From: Sulfuritalea sp.
GTDB taxonomy: Bacteria; Pseudomonadota; Gammaproteobacteria; Burkholderiales; Rhodocyclaceae
NCBI GenBank assembly: GCA_023229545.1
Contig: JALNZB010000002.1
Location: forward strand, 62,001 to 126,000
Length of the DNA stretch: 64,000 nt
Direction: 5' to 3'
Positions 1-8,122 of the stretch are shown one piece after another (position 1 is the first letter of the stretch; each line of letters begins with the position of its first letter). A program made the translations under genes and the position numbers. Under the pieces are notes generated by a model. The model saw nothing but the letters and a program-made list of their open reading frames with translations. It searched no databases and was not told where the DNA came from.

Positions 1-126
1 AGGCGACAGCAGTGTGACGCGCGGCTTTGGCTGGCCTGCTGGGTGCGATGTTGGTACCGGTTGCGGCATGGCCCTGAATCCTCTTATCCAAACAGCAAAA
101 AAGTCTGAAACTCTTGCGGCGCCATA

Positions 127-2604
127 TTACTGGCGTTTCCCATCGCCTGATGCCGTGGCTTCCCGCAGCACGGGAAGCACAACACAAAACCTGCTGCCCC
201 GACCCTCGCCCGCCGACTCGGCCCATATCCGCCCGCCATGATGCTCGGCGATCTTGCGGCACAGCGCCAAGCCGATGCCGGTGCCTTCGTAGGCAGCCCG
301 GCTTTGCAGGCGCTGGAATACCTGAAACAGCCGACCGATCTGGCCGGGGTGAATGCCGACGCCGTTGTCGGCGACGCACATTTGCCACTCCTTGCCCGCC
401 GTCTCGCCGCTCACGGTAACTTCCGATGTGCGCCCGGCGACGCGGAACTTGAGGGCGTTGCCGATCAGGTTCTGCATCAGGCGCAGCATTTCGTCCGGGC
501 TGACGAAAATCTGCGGCCAGTCGCCTTCGATGCGCACCACCGCTTGCGCTTCGGCAATCGCCGGTTGCAGAAACAACATGGCTTCGTCGAGCAGGGCGCG
601 GCTTTCCACCCATGCCGCCGGCTCGCCCTTGCGACCGACGCGCGAGTATTCGAGCAGCCCCAGCATCATGGCGTCCATGCGTATGGCGCCGTCGCTGGCG
701 AAGCCGAGGTATTGGCGCTTTTCGTCGTCGAGCCGATCGCCCAGACTCTTTTCCAGCAGTTGCAGGTAGCTGGCGATCATGCGCAACGGCTGGCGCATGT
801 CGTGTGAGATGGCGTAGCTGAACTGCTCCAGTTCGGCGTTGGAGCGCAGGAGTTCCGCTTCGGCCTGCTTGCGCTCGGTGATGTCGCGATTGCTGGCACG
901 GTGTCCGAGCGCTTGTCCGGCAGAATCATGGACAGGCCGGCAGGCATGGGATATCCAGCGGATTTCACCGCCTTTGGTGCGTATGCGGTAGTCAACCGGG
1001 ATCGGCATACCCTGCGGCGTCAGGTCGTGGGTATGTCCGGCATAGAGCGGCAAATCGTCGGGATGAATGATCCGCGTCAGCAGTTCGGGGTCGGCATAGA
1101 ACTCGTCCGACGTGTAGCCGCTGGTTTGTTCGCAAGAGGGCGACATGTAGCGGAACGTGCCGTCCGGCATGATCCAGTACTCCCAGTCAGCGGTGAAGTC
1201 CGCCACCGTGCGGTAGCGCAGCTCGCTTTCCTTCAAGGCTTCTTCCATCTGCCTGTGCTCCGTGATATCACGGGCAAAGACGAAAAAACGCTCGCCCAGC
1301 GCCGCCACGTAATGGGTGCTGACCTCCACGTTGATGACCTTGCCGTCCTTGCGGCGGTGCCGGGACTCGACTTTTGCCCGCCCGGTCTTCGTAGCTTCGC
1401 GAATGTGGGCCGCAGTTTCCTCGGGGGACTCTTCCACCGCGAAATCCTGGACACGCATTTGCAGGAATTCTTCCGGGGAATACCCCAGCATGCGGCAGAT
1501 CGACTCATTGGCATCGACAATCCGGCCAAGGGAATCGTTGATCCAGAAGCCGTCGAGCGAGGTCTGAATAATGGTTTGATACTGTTCGGCGTTGCGCTGC
1601 TGTTCCGCCTCGTAGAGAGCTGCAACGTGATCGAAGTGACGTTGCCGCTTCTGGTTGAAATACAGTCCCAGGGATGTAGCCAGAACCAGCAGAACCCACA
1701 AGCCACCCTGTTCGTAGGCGTGCTCGCGCCAGGGGGCGAAGATGCTCGGCAGGTCGCGCGTAACGGCCACCACCAGCGGTTTGTCCATGGCCAGGTTGGC
1801 GGGTTTGATGACGCGCTGCGCCATCATGCGTTCCTCGCCCGTGACATAAACAATGCCCGTCATCACCGAGGCCTTCTGCCCGCTGTCACGGTGGCGGGTA
1901 AAGAAACTGCCGGGCGCACCCAGATCGGCGCCGTCGGTTCCGGGCCGCGCAGGGACCGTCAGGAACAGCTTGCCGTCGCCGTGAGCCAGGGAGGCCCACA
2001 TGTCCGGCGCATAGCGAACCGAGTCCAGCAGGATATTGAAATACTCGGGATCCAGAGTCGCCGTTACAATTCCGGCGAATTCTCCGCGATCATCGACGAG
2101 CATCTTCACCAGGTTCATGGCGAAGACTCCGAGCACGGTTCCGTAGGGCTGCGAAACGTAGAGCCTGGCCGGATCGCGGTTCTGGCGGACGATCTGAAAA
2201 TACTCCCGCGTGCGGAAATTGCGACCGAGGAGTTCCTCGCGATTGCTGGCGGTCGCCGTGCCTTCGGCGTCAAGAATGAGCAGGGTGCGCACTCCCGGCA
2301 TGGCGTCGCTCAAGGTTTGCAGGCGGTGATTGAGCCGCGCCGTGCCGTCCTTTTCTGCCTTCACGATGGGCAGATCGCCACGAATCGAGTCCAGCGCCAG
2401 ACTTGTCGCCAACAGTTGTTGCCCGAGGTTTTCATCGATGACCCTGGCTTGGTGGGCCAGCCGGTCACGTTCCCCGGCGTCGATGAAATCGTGGTCGGCG
2501 TATAGATTCCAGCCGATGACGCCGCCAACGATCAGCAAGGCGACTGCGAGAAGCAGCCACTGTGTGAAGGGAGAACTCGCTTTCAGTCGCTGCCTGATGC
2601 TCAT
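127..2604 (-). CDS. Membrane sensor histidine kinase with extracytoplasmic sensor and two PAS domains
   Basis: This is a membrane-bound histidine kinase that should autophosphorylate in response to an unknown signal. One transmembrane segment lies near residues 15-37, followed by a long periplasmic region that looks like a Cache-type sensor (to about residue 290) and probably a second membrane segment. Two PAS/PAC units follow (about 345-590; SLDGFWINDSLGRIVDAN opens the first). The HisKA H-box ISHDMRQPLRM is near residue 600, and the ATPase domain has N-box NLIGNALKF, DNGVGIHPG and GTGIGLAL. I chose the ATG at 2604. A TTG at 2649 would add 15 residues, and neither start has a clear ribosome site. 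No response regulator is adjacent, so its partner is unknown. The gene runs almost to the window edge but is complete. Confidence 0.9.
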   Translation of the reverse strand: MSIRQRLKASSPFTQWLLLAVALLIVGGVIGWNLYADHDFIDAGERDRLAHQARVIDENLGQQLLATSLALDSIRGDLPIVKAEKDGTARLNHRLQTLSDAMPGVRTLLILDAEGTATASNREELLGRNFRTREYFQIVRQNRDPARLYVSQPYGTVLGVFAMNLVKMLVDDRGEFAGIVTATLDPEYFNILLDSVRYAPDMWASLAHGDGKLFLTVPARPGTDGADLGAPGSFFTRHRDSGQKASVMTGIVYVTGEERMMAQRVIKPANLAMDKPLVVAVTRDLPSIFAPWREHAYEQGGLWVLLVLATSLGLYFNQKRQRHFDHVAALYEAEQQRNAEQYQTIIQTSLDGFWINDSLGRIVDANESICRMLGYSPEEFLQMRVQDFAVEESPEETAAHIREATKTGRAKVESRHRRKDGKVINVEVSTHYVAALGERFFVFARDITEHRQMEEALKESELRYRTVADFTADWEYWIMPDGTFRYMSPSCEQTSGYTSDEFYADPELLTRIIHPDDLPLYAGHTHDLTPQGMPIPVDYRIRTKGGEIRWISHACRPVHDSAGQALGHRASNRDITERKQAEAELLRSNAELEQFSYAISHDMRQPLRMIASYLQLLEKSLGDRLDDEKRQYLGFASDGAIRMDAMMLGLLEYSRVGRKGEPAAWVESRALLDEAMLFLQPAIAEAQAVVRIEGDWPQIFVSPDEMLRLMQNLIGNALKFRVAGRTSEVTVSGETAGKEWQMCVADNGVGIHPGQIGRLFQVFQRLQSRAAYEGTGIGLALCRKIAEHHGGRIWAESAGEGRGSRFCVVLPVLREATASGDGKRQ

Positions 2605-2722
2605 GTCAGCCAGTTGCGGGGGGAGGCACTTCAAGTCTCCACTTGGCAACGCCTGCGAAATAATTTTCCGAATACGAAAGGGAGTGCTTGCACCCCCGTC
2701 TTGAACATTTTTCCACGCTCCG

Positions 2723-3100
2723 TTACAGCGACGCCCTCATCTCCGAAATTGGCAACCACGGGTTGTGCAGGCGATATCGCGAATTCAATGTTGCCGGGGC
2801 AAGGAAACTGCTGTCAACGCCATCCGGCCCCGGTTCAATGAGGCCCAGCCACAGCGCGCTGAGTTGCACTATCCGCGCCACCGTCTCGGTCTCGTAGGGG
2901 CCGAAATATCGAACTTCACGGCCATACGACGAACGGTTCGCACCTGCCGGCCAAACGGCCAAGTAATACCCGTTCGCCAGCGCCGCGCCGTCGGCCTTTT
3001 CGTAGCGACAGGCGCGCCGCCTCGAACTCACCACAAATTGCGGGCAGGCAACACTGATAATTTCACACTGGACCAGTTTGTCCGGTTTACTCATGTTCAT
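2723..3100 (-). CDS. Small protein of unknown function, third gene of a three-gene set
   Basis: I do not recognise this family. The protein is about 125 residues with no obvious signal peptide or membrane helix. It contains a Cys-poor basic patch (SSRRRACRYEKADG) followed by YYLAVWPAG and a tyrosine/glutamate-rich stretch. The ATG at 3100 begins 11 bases after the stop of the preceding gene, which suggests translational coupling. Reading upstream of 3100 would overlap that gene and gives an unconvincing Arg-rich extension. It sits in one direction with the Cys-rich and PAS-like genes at 3112 and 3466, so a shared transcript is likely. The function is not inferable. Confidence 0.55.
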   Translation of the reverse strand: MNMSKPDKLVQCEIISVACPQFVVSSRRRACRYEKADGAALANGYYLAVWPAGANRSSYGREVRYFGPYETETVARIVQLSALWLGLIEPGPDGVDSSFLAPATLNSRYRLHNPWLPISEMRASL

Positions 3101-3111
3101 TTTCTGCGGAT

Positions 3112-3444
3112 TCACGACTGCGCCCCGCTCAGTAACGGGCATTGATCCAGCGGCTGTCCGCTGCATTTTCCTTGCACGGCGTCGAGATGGCGGCAATTGG
3201 TGCACAGCAGCGCCCGTACCGTGGTCATGGCGTCGGACGAATAGTCGCCGGCCCTGACGAGATCATCGGTCAATATCCCAAGAAAAATAAGGTTCTTGCG
3301 CAGCGGAGCATCCACGGCGAGGCGCTCCACCCAGTGCCGGCTTACCCACCAGATCGCGTGCAGAAGATGCTCGCTGGCAACACCGTCAGCCGAGAGGGGC
3401 GGCGGTGCGGTGCTCGGCGAACTGTGTATATGAACGGATTGCAT
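3112..3444 (-). CDS. Small protein with C-terminal four-cysteine cluster, unknown function
   Basis: This 110-residue protein has no recognised family. Its C-terminal third carries four cysteines spaced C-x2-C-x9-C-x7-C (CTNCRHLDAVQGKC then QPLDQC), which could bind a metal or an iron-sulfur cluster. That is inference from spacing only. The N-terminal part is Pro/Ser-rich, followed by a probable helix (HLLHAIWWVSRHWVERL). It lies 21 bases downstream of the PAS-like gene and 11 bases upstream of the next small gene, all on the minus strand, so the three probably form an operon. Confidence 0.55.
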   Translation of the reverse strand: MQSVHIHSSPSTAPPPLSADGVASEHLLHAIWWVSRHWVERLAVDAPLRKNLIFLGILTDDLVRAGDYSSDAMTTVRALLCTNCRHLDAVQGKCSGQPLDQCPLLSGAQS

Positions 3445-3465
3445 GGTAGGCCTACGAGCCTGGGA

Positions 3466-3882
3466 TTAACGATGGATCGCCTCTTCCGGTCTGCGGACAT
3501 TGAGCAAAAAAATCTCCTGACCGCCGGTCGCCATCCGCGACAAGTTGAGTTCGATCGTAAACATAAGTCCGCCAGCGTCCTTCGCCTCGAATCTTCGCCA
3601 CTCGCCATCGGCGCAAAGGTGGACGAGATATCTGGCGCCATAGCTCGGCGAGTTCCCGCCGAGAAGCAGACCCGTGATGAAATCCGATATCCACCTTCCC
3701 ATCAGGCGGCCCCGACCGGCGCCGAATATCTTCTCGGCGGGCCCACCACTGCTGAGAATTCTGCCCAAGCGATCCAGCATCAGGGAGCCGTGCTGGTGAT
3801 CGTTCGCGAAATTGGCGATGGCACCGAGCATGTCCTGCTTTGGCGCAGCCTGCCGTAGCGCTGTCGAACTCTGGTCGATCAT
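3466..3882 (-). CDS. PAS-like single-domain protein
   Basis: This soluble 138-residue protein looks like a single PAS sensory domain. LMLDRLGRILSSGGPAEKIFG resembles the PAS core opening, followed by a MGRWISDFI segment and a C-terminal sheet region (WRRFEAKDAGGLMFTIELNLSRM). No output domain is present, so it would have to act by interaction with another protein. It is the first gene of the minus-strand trio ending at 2723. The assignment rests on pattern resemblance only. An upstream alternative start at 3934 lies in another frame and was rejected. Confidence 0.6.
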   Translation of the reverse strand: MIDQSSTALRQAAPKQDMLGAIANFANDHQHGSLMLDRLGRILSSGGPAEKIFGAGRGRLMGRWISDFITGLLLGGNSPSYGARYLVHLCADGEWRRFEAKDAGGLMFTIELNLSRMATGGQEIFLLNVRRPEEAIHR

Positions 3883-4041
3883 GATGTACCCCCGTTGACG
3901 ACGCTTCGCGGGATTGGCTGCAAGGTCCGCGCAAGGCGTTGCGTATGGGCGAAAGATATGCCGCGCCGGAAGCCGTGGGAATACACCCTTCCCCGTATTC
4001 TTGATACCGGTGGAACGGTAGGTGGGAGCGCTCCCGGCGAC

Positions 4042-4686
4042 TCAGGGCAGAATCAGGCCGGTGCGTATCGCATATCGGGTCAGATCGACCACGTTGTGTA
4101 TGTCAAGCTTGCGCATCAGGTTGCGGCGGTGAACGTCGACCGTGCTCGCCGAAATATGCAGTCCGGCGGCAACTTCGGCAGCGCTCCTGCCTTCCGCCAG
4201 CAGGGTGGCCACCTGGAGTTCGCGCCGCGACAGCGGGCGGTGGTCGGGATCCGCAGCCGGGGATCGCGCATTTCGCAGGCTGTCGGTCACCACTGCGGTG
4301 ACTTCCGGGCAGAGATAGCTGCCCCCTTCGATCACGCGACGAATGCCCTGTTTCAACTCGGCGCCGGCCGCCGACTTGACGATGTAACCGCGAGCGCCCG
4401 CATCGAGCATCTGCTGCACGGTGCGTCGATCCAGGTAGGTGGACAAGGCCAGCACCTTGATCTCTGGATGTATGGCGAGCAAGCGTCGCGTAGTCTCGAT
4501 GCCCGACAGTCCGGGCATGGCGACATCCATGACGACAACGTCGGGCGTCAGTTCTTCCGCCACCCGCAGCGCCGTCTCGCCATCGCCGACTTCCGCGACG
4601 ACTTGCATGCCGCTGTCCCGTTCCAGCACCACGCGCAGAGCCTCGCGGACCATTCTATGGTCATCGACCAGCATGATCCGGATCAT
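4042..4686 (-). CDS. NarL/FixJ-family response regulator
   Basis: This is a 214-residue two-domain transcription regulator. The receiver domain (1-120) has the acidic pocket DD at 8-9, the phosphoacceptor Asp54 in VVVMDVAMPG, and Lys104 in YIVKS. A LuxR/GerE-type helix-turn-helix follows (about 148-210), with LSRRELQVATLLAEGRS and the recognition region ISASTVDVHRRNLMRKL. Its start codon overlaps the stop of the sensor kinase gene as ATGA (4683-4686), so the two are translated together and almost certainly form a cognate pair. The kinase has the HisKA_3 type that pairs with NarL regulators. The target genes are unknown. Placement after the ccm cluster suggests a respiratory or redox role, which is inference. 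Confidence 0.93.
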   Translation of the reverse strand: MIRIMLVDDHRMVREALRVVLERDSGMQVVAEVGDGETALRVAEELTPDVVVMDVAMPGLSGIETTRRLLAIHPEIKVLALSTYLDRRTVQQMLDAGARGYIVKSAAGAELKQGIRRVIEGGSYLCPEVTAVVTDSLRNARSPAADPDHRPLSRRELQVATLLAEGRSAAEVAAGLHISASTVDVHRRNLMRKLDIHNVVDLTRYAIRTGLILP

Positions 4687-6263
4687 GGCGCTGGGAACTC
4701 CCTTGCCGCAACGGAGTAGGGCACGGTCAGGGTGACCGCAGTACCGTAGCCGGGGCTGCTGTCGACTTCCATTTCGCCTCCCGTATTGACAATGCGTTCG
4801 TAGATGGAACTCAGGCCGAAACTATGTTGCCCCGACAAGGCGCCGGCGGAACTGGCCGGATCGAAGCCATCGCCGTCATCGCTGACGACAAGCGTTAGGC
4901 GGCTCTCGTCGCAAAGGAAAGAAAGACTTGCTTCGCTGACCCCGGCATGCTTGGCGACATTGATCAGGAGTTCGCGGGCGGAACGATAAAGGATGGCCTG
5001 TATCTCGTCGGTAAACGGCTTCGGCTCTCCTTCGAGGTCGACATGTACGGCAAGACCATATCCGCGCTCCATTTCCTCGGCCAGCCATTCCAGCGCGGGC
5101 ACGAAGCCGAGCGTGCGCAGGATCGGCGGACTCAACTGCTGGGTGATCATCCGCGCCGACTGTTCGGCCTGGCTCACCAGTTCCAGCAGTTGATTGTCTG
5201 AAGACCGGCGCGAGTCACCGGCAAACGAGCTCAGCTTGATCTTGATAACCGCCAGCAACTGACCGAGGTTGTCATGCAGTTCCTGCGCCAGAAAGCGCCG
5301 TTCGCGTTCTTCGGTCATGGTCAACTGCGCTGAAACCCTGCGCAATTGTTGCGTCCGGAGGTTGACCTGTTCCTCGAGTCCCGCCGCCATTTCGAGTATT
5401 CGTTTTTCGGCGCGCTTGCGCTCGCTGATGTCCACCTTGATGGAGACGAAATGTTGAATCGCGCCACCGCTTCCCAGCACCGGCGCAATGGCCATGGCTT
5501 CGTCGTACAGCGTGCCATCCTTGCGTCGATTGACGAGTTCGCCACGCCACTTCTGCCCGGACAGGATGGTCTGCCACATGTTCCGGTAGAACGCCTGATC
5601 GTGCCGGCCCGACTTCACCAGTTCGCCAGGATTTCGACCCAGCGCCTCTGCCGCCGGGAATCCCGTTAGCTGCGTAAAGGCTGGGTTGACCCACTGCACC
5701 CGGCCCTCGATGTCGGTAATCACGATGCCATTGGCGGCCGACTTCAGTGCCGCCTCGAAAAGTCGCAAATGCGATTCGAGTTTCCCGCGCACCAGCGCAT
5801 AGCGCACCGCGCGCGCCAGAACAGTGTGATCGAGCTGGCCCTTGACCAGATAATCCTGGGCGCCGGCTTGCAACGCCGCGAGCGCAAGATCGTTGTCATC
5901 GTGCCCGGTGAACACCACGATGGGGATGTCGGGCAGGGCGGTGTTTATTGCTTCTACCGTCTCGATCCCCGACGAATCGGGTAGAAAAAGAGCGGGCAGA
6001 ACCAGATCCGGCGTCATGTGGCCGGCGGCCAGGATTGCTTCGGCCAGAGTCTCCGCCCGGACCAGCGATGACTTGTCGTCGTCATGCCAGAATCCGGCCT
6101 GCCGCAAATAGGCATTGACCAGGCCGAAATCGCCGGGATCGTCCTCCACTACCAGAATCGACAAGGCTTGCGGAACGGTGTCGATGACACCGACCCCAGA
6201 CATCAGGGAGGGCCGGTTGCTCAAGAGCCTGGCAGCGGAATCGCCTGTGCTCCCGTGTTTCAT
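4683..6263 (-). CDS. Cytoplasmic sensor kinase: degenerate receiver, PAS, HisKA_3, ATPase
   Basis: This 526-residue kinase has no membrane helix. The order is an N-terminal receiver-like domain (about 33-155), a PAS/PAC unit (about 170-290), a short coiled segment, then a HisKA_3 dimerisation domain with ERRFLAQELHDNLGQLL and an ATPase domain ending DGDGFDP and FGLSSIYERI. In the receiver the usual phosphoacceptor Asp is Ala91 (DLVLPALFLPD, where the family has LDL), although the acidic pair 41-42 and the later Lys (YLVKG) remain. The domain therefore probably does not accept phosphate. The start at 6263 is 31 bases after the ccmI stop, so it may be transcribed with the ccm cluster. Its stop overlaps the regulator gene start. 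Confidence 0.9.
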   Translation of the reverse strand: MKHGSTGDSAARLLSNRPSLMSGVGVIDTVPQALSILVVEDDPGDFGLVNAYLRQAGFWHDDDKSSLVRAETLAEAILAAGHMTPDLVLPALFLPDSSGIETVEAINTALPDIPIVVFTGHDDNDLALAALQAGAQDYLVKGQLDHTVLARAVRYALVRGKLESHLRLFEAALKSAANGIVITDIEGRVQWVNPAFTQLTGFPAAEALGRNPGELVKSGRHDQAFYRNMWQTILSGQKWRGELVNRRKDGTLYDEAMAIAPVLGSGGAIQHFVSIKVDISERKRAEKRILEMAAGLEEQVNLRTQQLRRVSAQLTMTEERERRFLAQELHDNLGQLLAVIKIKLSSFAGDSRRSSDNQLLELVSQAEQSARMITQQLSPPILRTLGFVPALEWLAEEMERGYGLAVHVDLEGEPKPFTDEIQAILYRSARELLINVAKHAGVSEASLSFLCDESRLTLVVSDDGDGFDPASSAGALSGQHSFGLSSIYERIVNTGGEMEVDSSPGYGTAVTLTVPYSVAAREFPAP

Positions 6264-6294
6264 GGTCAGGGATCGATCCGGTCGATCACGATCC

Positions 6295-7137
6295 TCAGTC
6301 CTTCGGCCTCCGGACTCCACCGCTGCGCTCACGCGCCCTGGCAATGCTGGCTTCGACCATGCGCGCATCTTCGCTGCCGGGTTCGAGCTGGGGCAACAGT
6401 CGTTCCCAGAGCTTTGCCGCCTCGGCATGGCGCCCGCCCTCAAAAGCCTCGCCGCCACCCATGAACAAGGCGAGCATGTTGTTGGGTTCGAGACGCAGTG
6501 CCTGTTGCACCAGCGCGCGCGAACGATCGTCGAATCCACCGTTCTTCTGCACCAGTGTTTCCGCAAGCTCGGCGAGGAATTCGGCATTCTTGTTGAGATC
6601 AGGCCCGATACGGACAAAAGCGCGCTCGGCATCGTCCCAGCGGCCCAGCGACTTGTAGGAGCGCGCCAGCATTGCCCAGCCTTCCGGGTTCTCGGGATTT
6701 TGCTCCAGCTTTTTCGCCAGCTTGACCACCAGTTGATCCATCTCGGCGGTGGCTTGCTGCGTCTGCACGGTGACGGGCAGCACCGCCTTGGGACTGCCCA
6801 GCAGCGCATACAGCGCAACGGCGAGGAGCGGCAGCAGGACGGCCAGAACGATTCCGCCGCTGCGACTGGCGCTCGGGGAAACGACAACTTCGATGGCCGC
6901 CGTATCGTCGAGCAGTTGCCGCTGCAACTCTTCGCGCGCTTCGGCCAGGTCGGCGTCGGACAGCGTGCCGTTATCGTGATCGCATTCCAGCTCGCCAAGA
7001 CGGTCGCGATGGATGACGGCATTCAGCGCCGGCAAAGAGTCGGCGCTGGCGAGACGGCGAGCGCTCCACCAGGGGCGCAACAGCAGCGCCAGAGCAACGA
7101 CGACCAGCGCCGCCGCAGCAAGATAAAAGGAGGTCAT
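6295..7137 (-). CDS. ccmI: Cytochrome c maturation protein CcmI (TPR)
   Basis: CcmI delivers apocytochrome c to the haem ligation complex. The 280-residue protein starts with a membrane helix (residues 3-20), then a cytoplasmic CcmI domain (LNAVIHRDRLGELECDHDNGTLSDADLAEAREELQRQLL), a second helix near 90-110, and a periplasmic TPR region (WAMLARSYKSLGRWDDAERAF). It is shorter than many CcmI proteins. The loop right after the first helix, RRLASADS, is encoded exactly by a copy of the dispersed repeat (7036-7059). Homologues have variable sequence there, so the insert is probably tolerated. The start overlaps the ccmH stop by four bases. Confidence 0.92.
   Translation of the reverse strand: MTSFYLAAAALVVVALALLLRPWWSARRLASADSLPALNAVIHRDRLGELECDHDNGTLSDADLAEAREELQRQLLDDTAAIEVVVSPSASRSGGIVLAVLLPLLAVALYALLGSPKAVLPVTVQTQQATAEMDQLVVKLAKKLEQNPENPEGWAMLARSYKSLGRWDDAERAFVRIGPDLNKNAEFLAELAETLVQKNGGFDDRSRALVQQALRLEPNNMLALFMGGGEAFEGGRHAEAAKLWERLLPQLEPGSEDARMVEASIARARERSGGVRRPKD
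7036..7059 (+). repeat. Dispersed 22-base repeat, copy 1 (in ccmI)
   Basis: AGTCGGCGCTGGCG, GA, ACGGCG: full match, preceded by AG. Read by ccmI as RRLASADS. Confidence 0.8.
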
Positions 7138-7598
7138 GGCTTGGATTGGTCCAGCAAGGCCGCAGCGCGGCGGTGTTCTTCATCGGATAGCCTGGGCGCC
7201 GCCTCTTCCCTGACGCGTCGCCGCAGGAAAACAATCAGCGCGACAATGCCACCCGCCAGCAGCAGGAAGGGGCCGCCCCAAAGCAACCAGGTGGTCGGTT
7301 TCACCGGTGGCCGGAAACGCACGAAGTCGCCGTAGCGGGCCACCATGAAGTCGAGAATTTCCTGATCGGACTTGCCTTCGCCGATCATGGTGCGAATCTC
7401 GCGGCGCAGGTCCAGCGCCAGTTCGGCATGCGAGCCGGCCAGCGATTCGTTCTGGCAGACCAGGCAGCGCAACTCTTCGCTGATTGCCACCATGCGCTTT
7501 TCCACCGCCACATCGGTCGCCATCGGCGCGGCCTCTTTGGCCGTTGCCGCGCCGGCGAACATCAGGGCACAACAGAGCAATATGCTACGCAGCTTCAT
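7134..7598 (-). CDS. ccmH: Cytochrome c maturation protein CcmH (CcmH/CycL/Ccl2 type)
   Basis: CcmH is the membrane-anchored thiol oxidoreductase that handles the apocytochrome CXXCH cysteines. The 154-residue protein has a signal peptide (residues 1-20), the diagnostic redox motif LRCLVCQN near residue 45, and the conserved helical bundle ending at DFVRFRPPVKPTTWLLW. A C-terminal membrane helix (about 108-128) and a basic tail follow. Length and motif are standard for the short CcmH form that works with a separate CcmI, which follows with a four-base overlap. The start overlaps the end of ccmG. Confidence 0.95.
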   Translation of the reverse strand: MKLRSILLCCALMFAGAATAKEAAPMATDVAVEKRMVAISEELRCLVCQNESLAGSHAELALDLRREIRTMIGEGKSDQEILDFMVARYGDFVRFRPPVKPTTWLLWGGPFLLLAGGIVALIVFLRRRVREEAAPRLSDEEHRRAAALLDQSKP

Positions 7599-8122
7599 TT
7601 CGACAACTCCGCGACCAGTGGCAGTATTTGTGTTTTCAGCGATTCCGGCGTGATCGGGCCGGTATGCTTCATGCGAATCGTGCCGGCCTTGTCGATGACA
7701 TAGGTCTCCGGTACGCCATAGACGCCGTAATTGATGCCGACGCGGCCATCGGCATCGACGGCGGAAAGCAGGTAGGGATCGCCGAACCTTGCCAGCCAGT
7801 TCTTCGCGTCAGCACCCTGATCCTTGTAGTTCAGGCCGATGATGGGCAGGTCATTTTGTTTCGAGAAAGACACCAGCAGCGGATGCTCCTGGCGGCAGGA
7901 GACGCACCACGACGCCCAGACATTGAGCAGCCAGACCTTGCCTTTCAGGTCAGTTGGCGAAAACGTCTTGTCGGCTGCGGCCAGTTGCGGCAGCGTAAAG
8001 GCGGGCGCCGGCTTGTCCTTCAGCGGCGACGGCAGATCGCGCGGGTTGAGCGTGAGGCCAATGGCAAGAAAGATCACCAGGACGAAGAAAACCGCCAGCG
8101 GAATCAGAAAACGCTGCTTCAT
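7595..8122 (-). CDS. ccmG: Thiol:disulfide interchange protein CcmG/DsbE
   Basis: CcmG is a periplasmic, membrane-tethered thioredoxin-fold reductant for CcmH and apocytochrome c. It has an uncleaved N-terminal membrane helix (about 6-25), the DsbE entry motif PAPAFTLPQL, and the active site WASWCVSCRQEHP (CVSC). The cis-Pro region GVPETYVIDKAG completes the fold. At 175 residues it has normal length. The ATG at 8122 overlaps the ccmF stop as ATGA, which fixes the start. The longer open frame upstream is only a shadow of ccmF. Confidence 0.95.
   Translation of the reverse strand: MKQRFLIPLAVFFVLVIFLAIGLTLNPRDLPSPLKDKPAPAFTLPQLAAADKTFSPTDLKGKVWLLNVWASWCVSCRQEHPLLVSFSKQNDLPIIGLNYKDQGADAKNWLARFGDPYLLSAVDADGRVGINYGVYGVPETYVIDKAGTIRMKHTGPITPESLKTQILPLVAELSK

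Noticed and set aside
901..2505. 534-codon plus-strand frame inside the first sensor kinase gene
   Set aside because: It is the reverse-strand shadow of clear kinase motifs.
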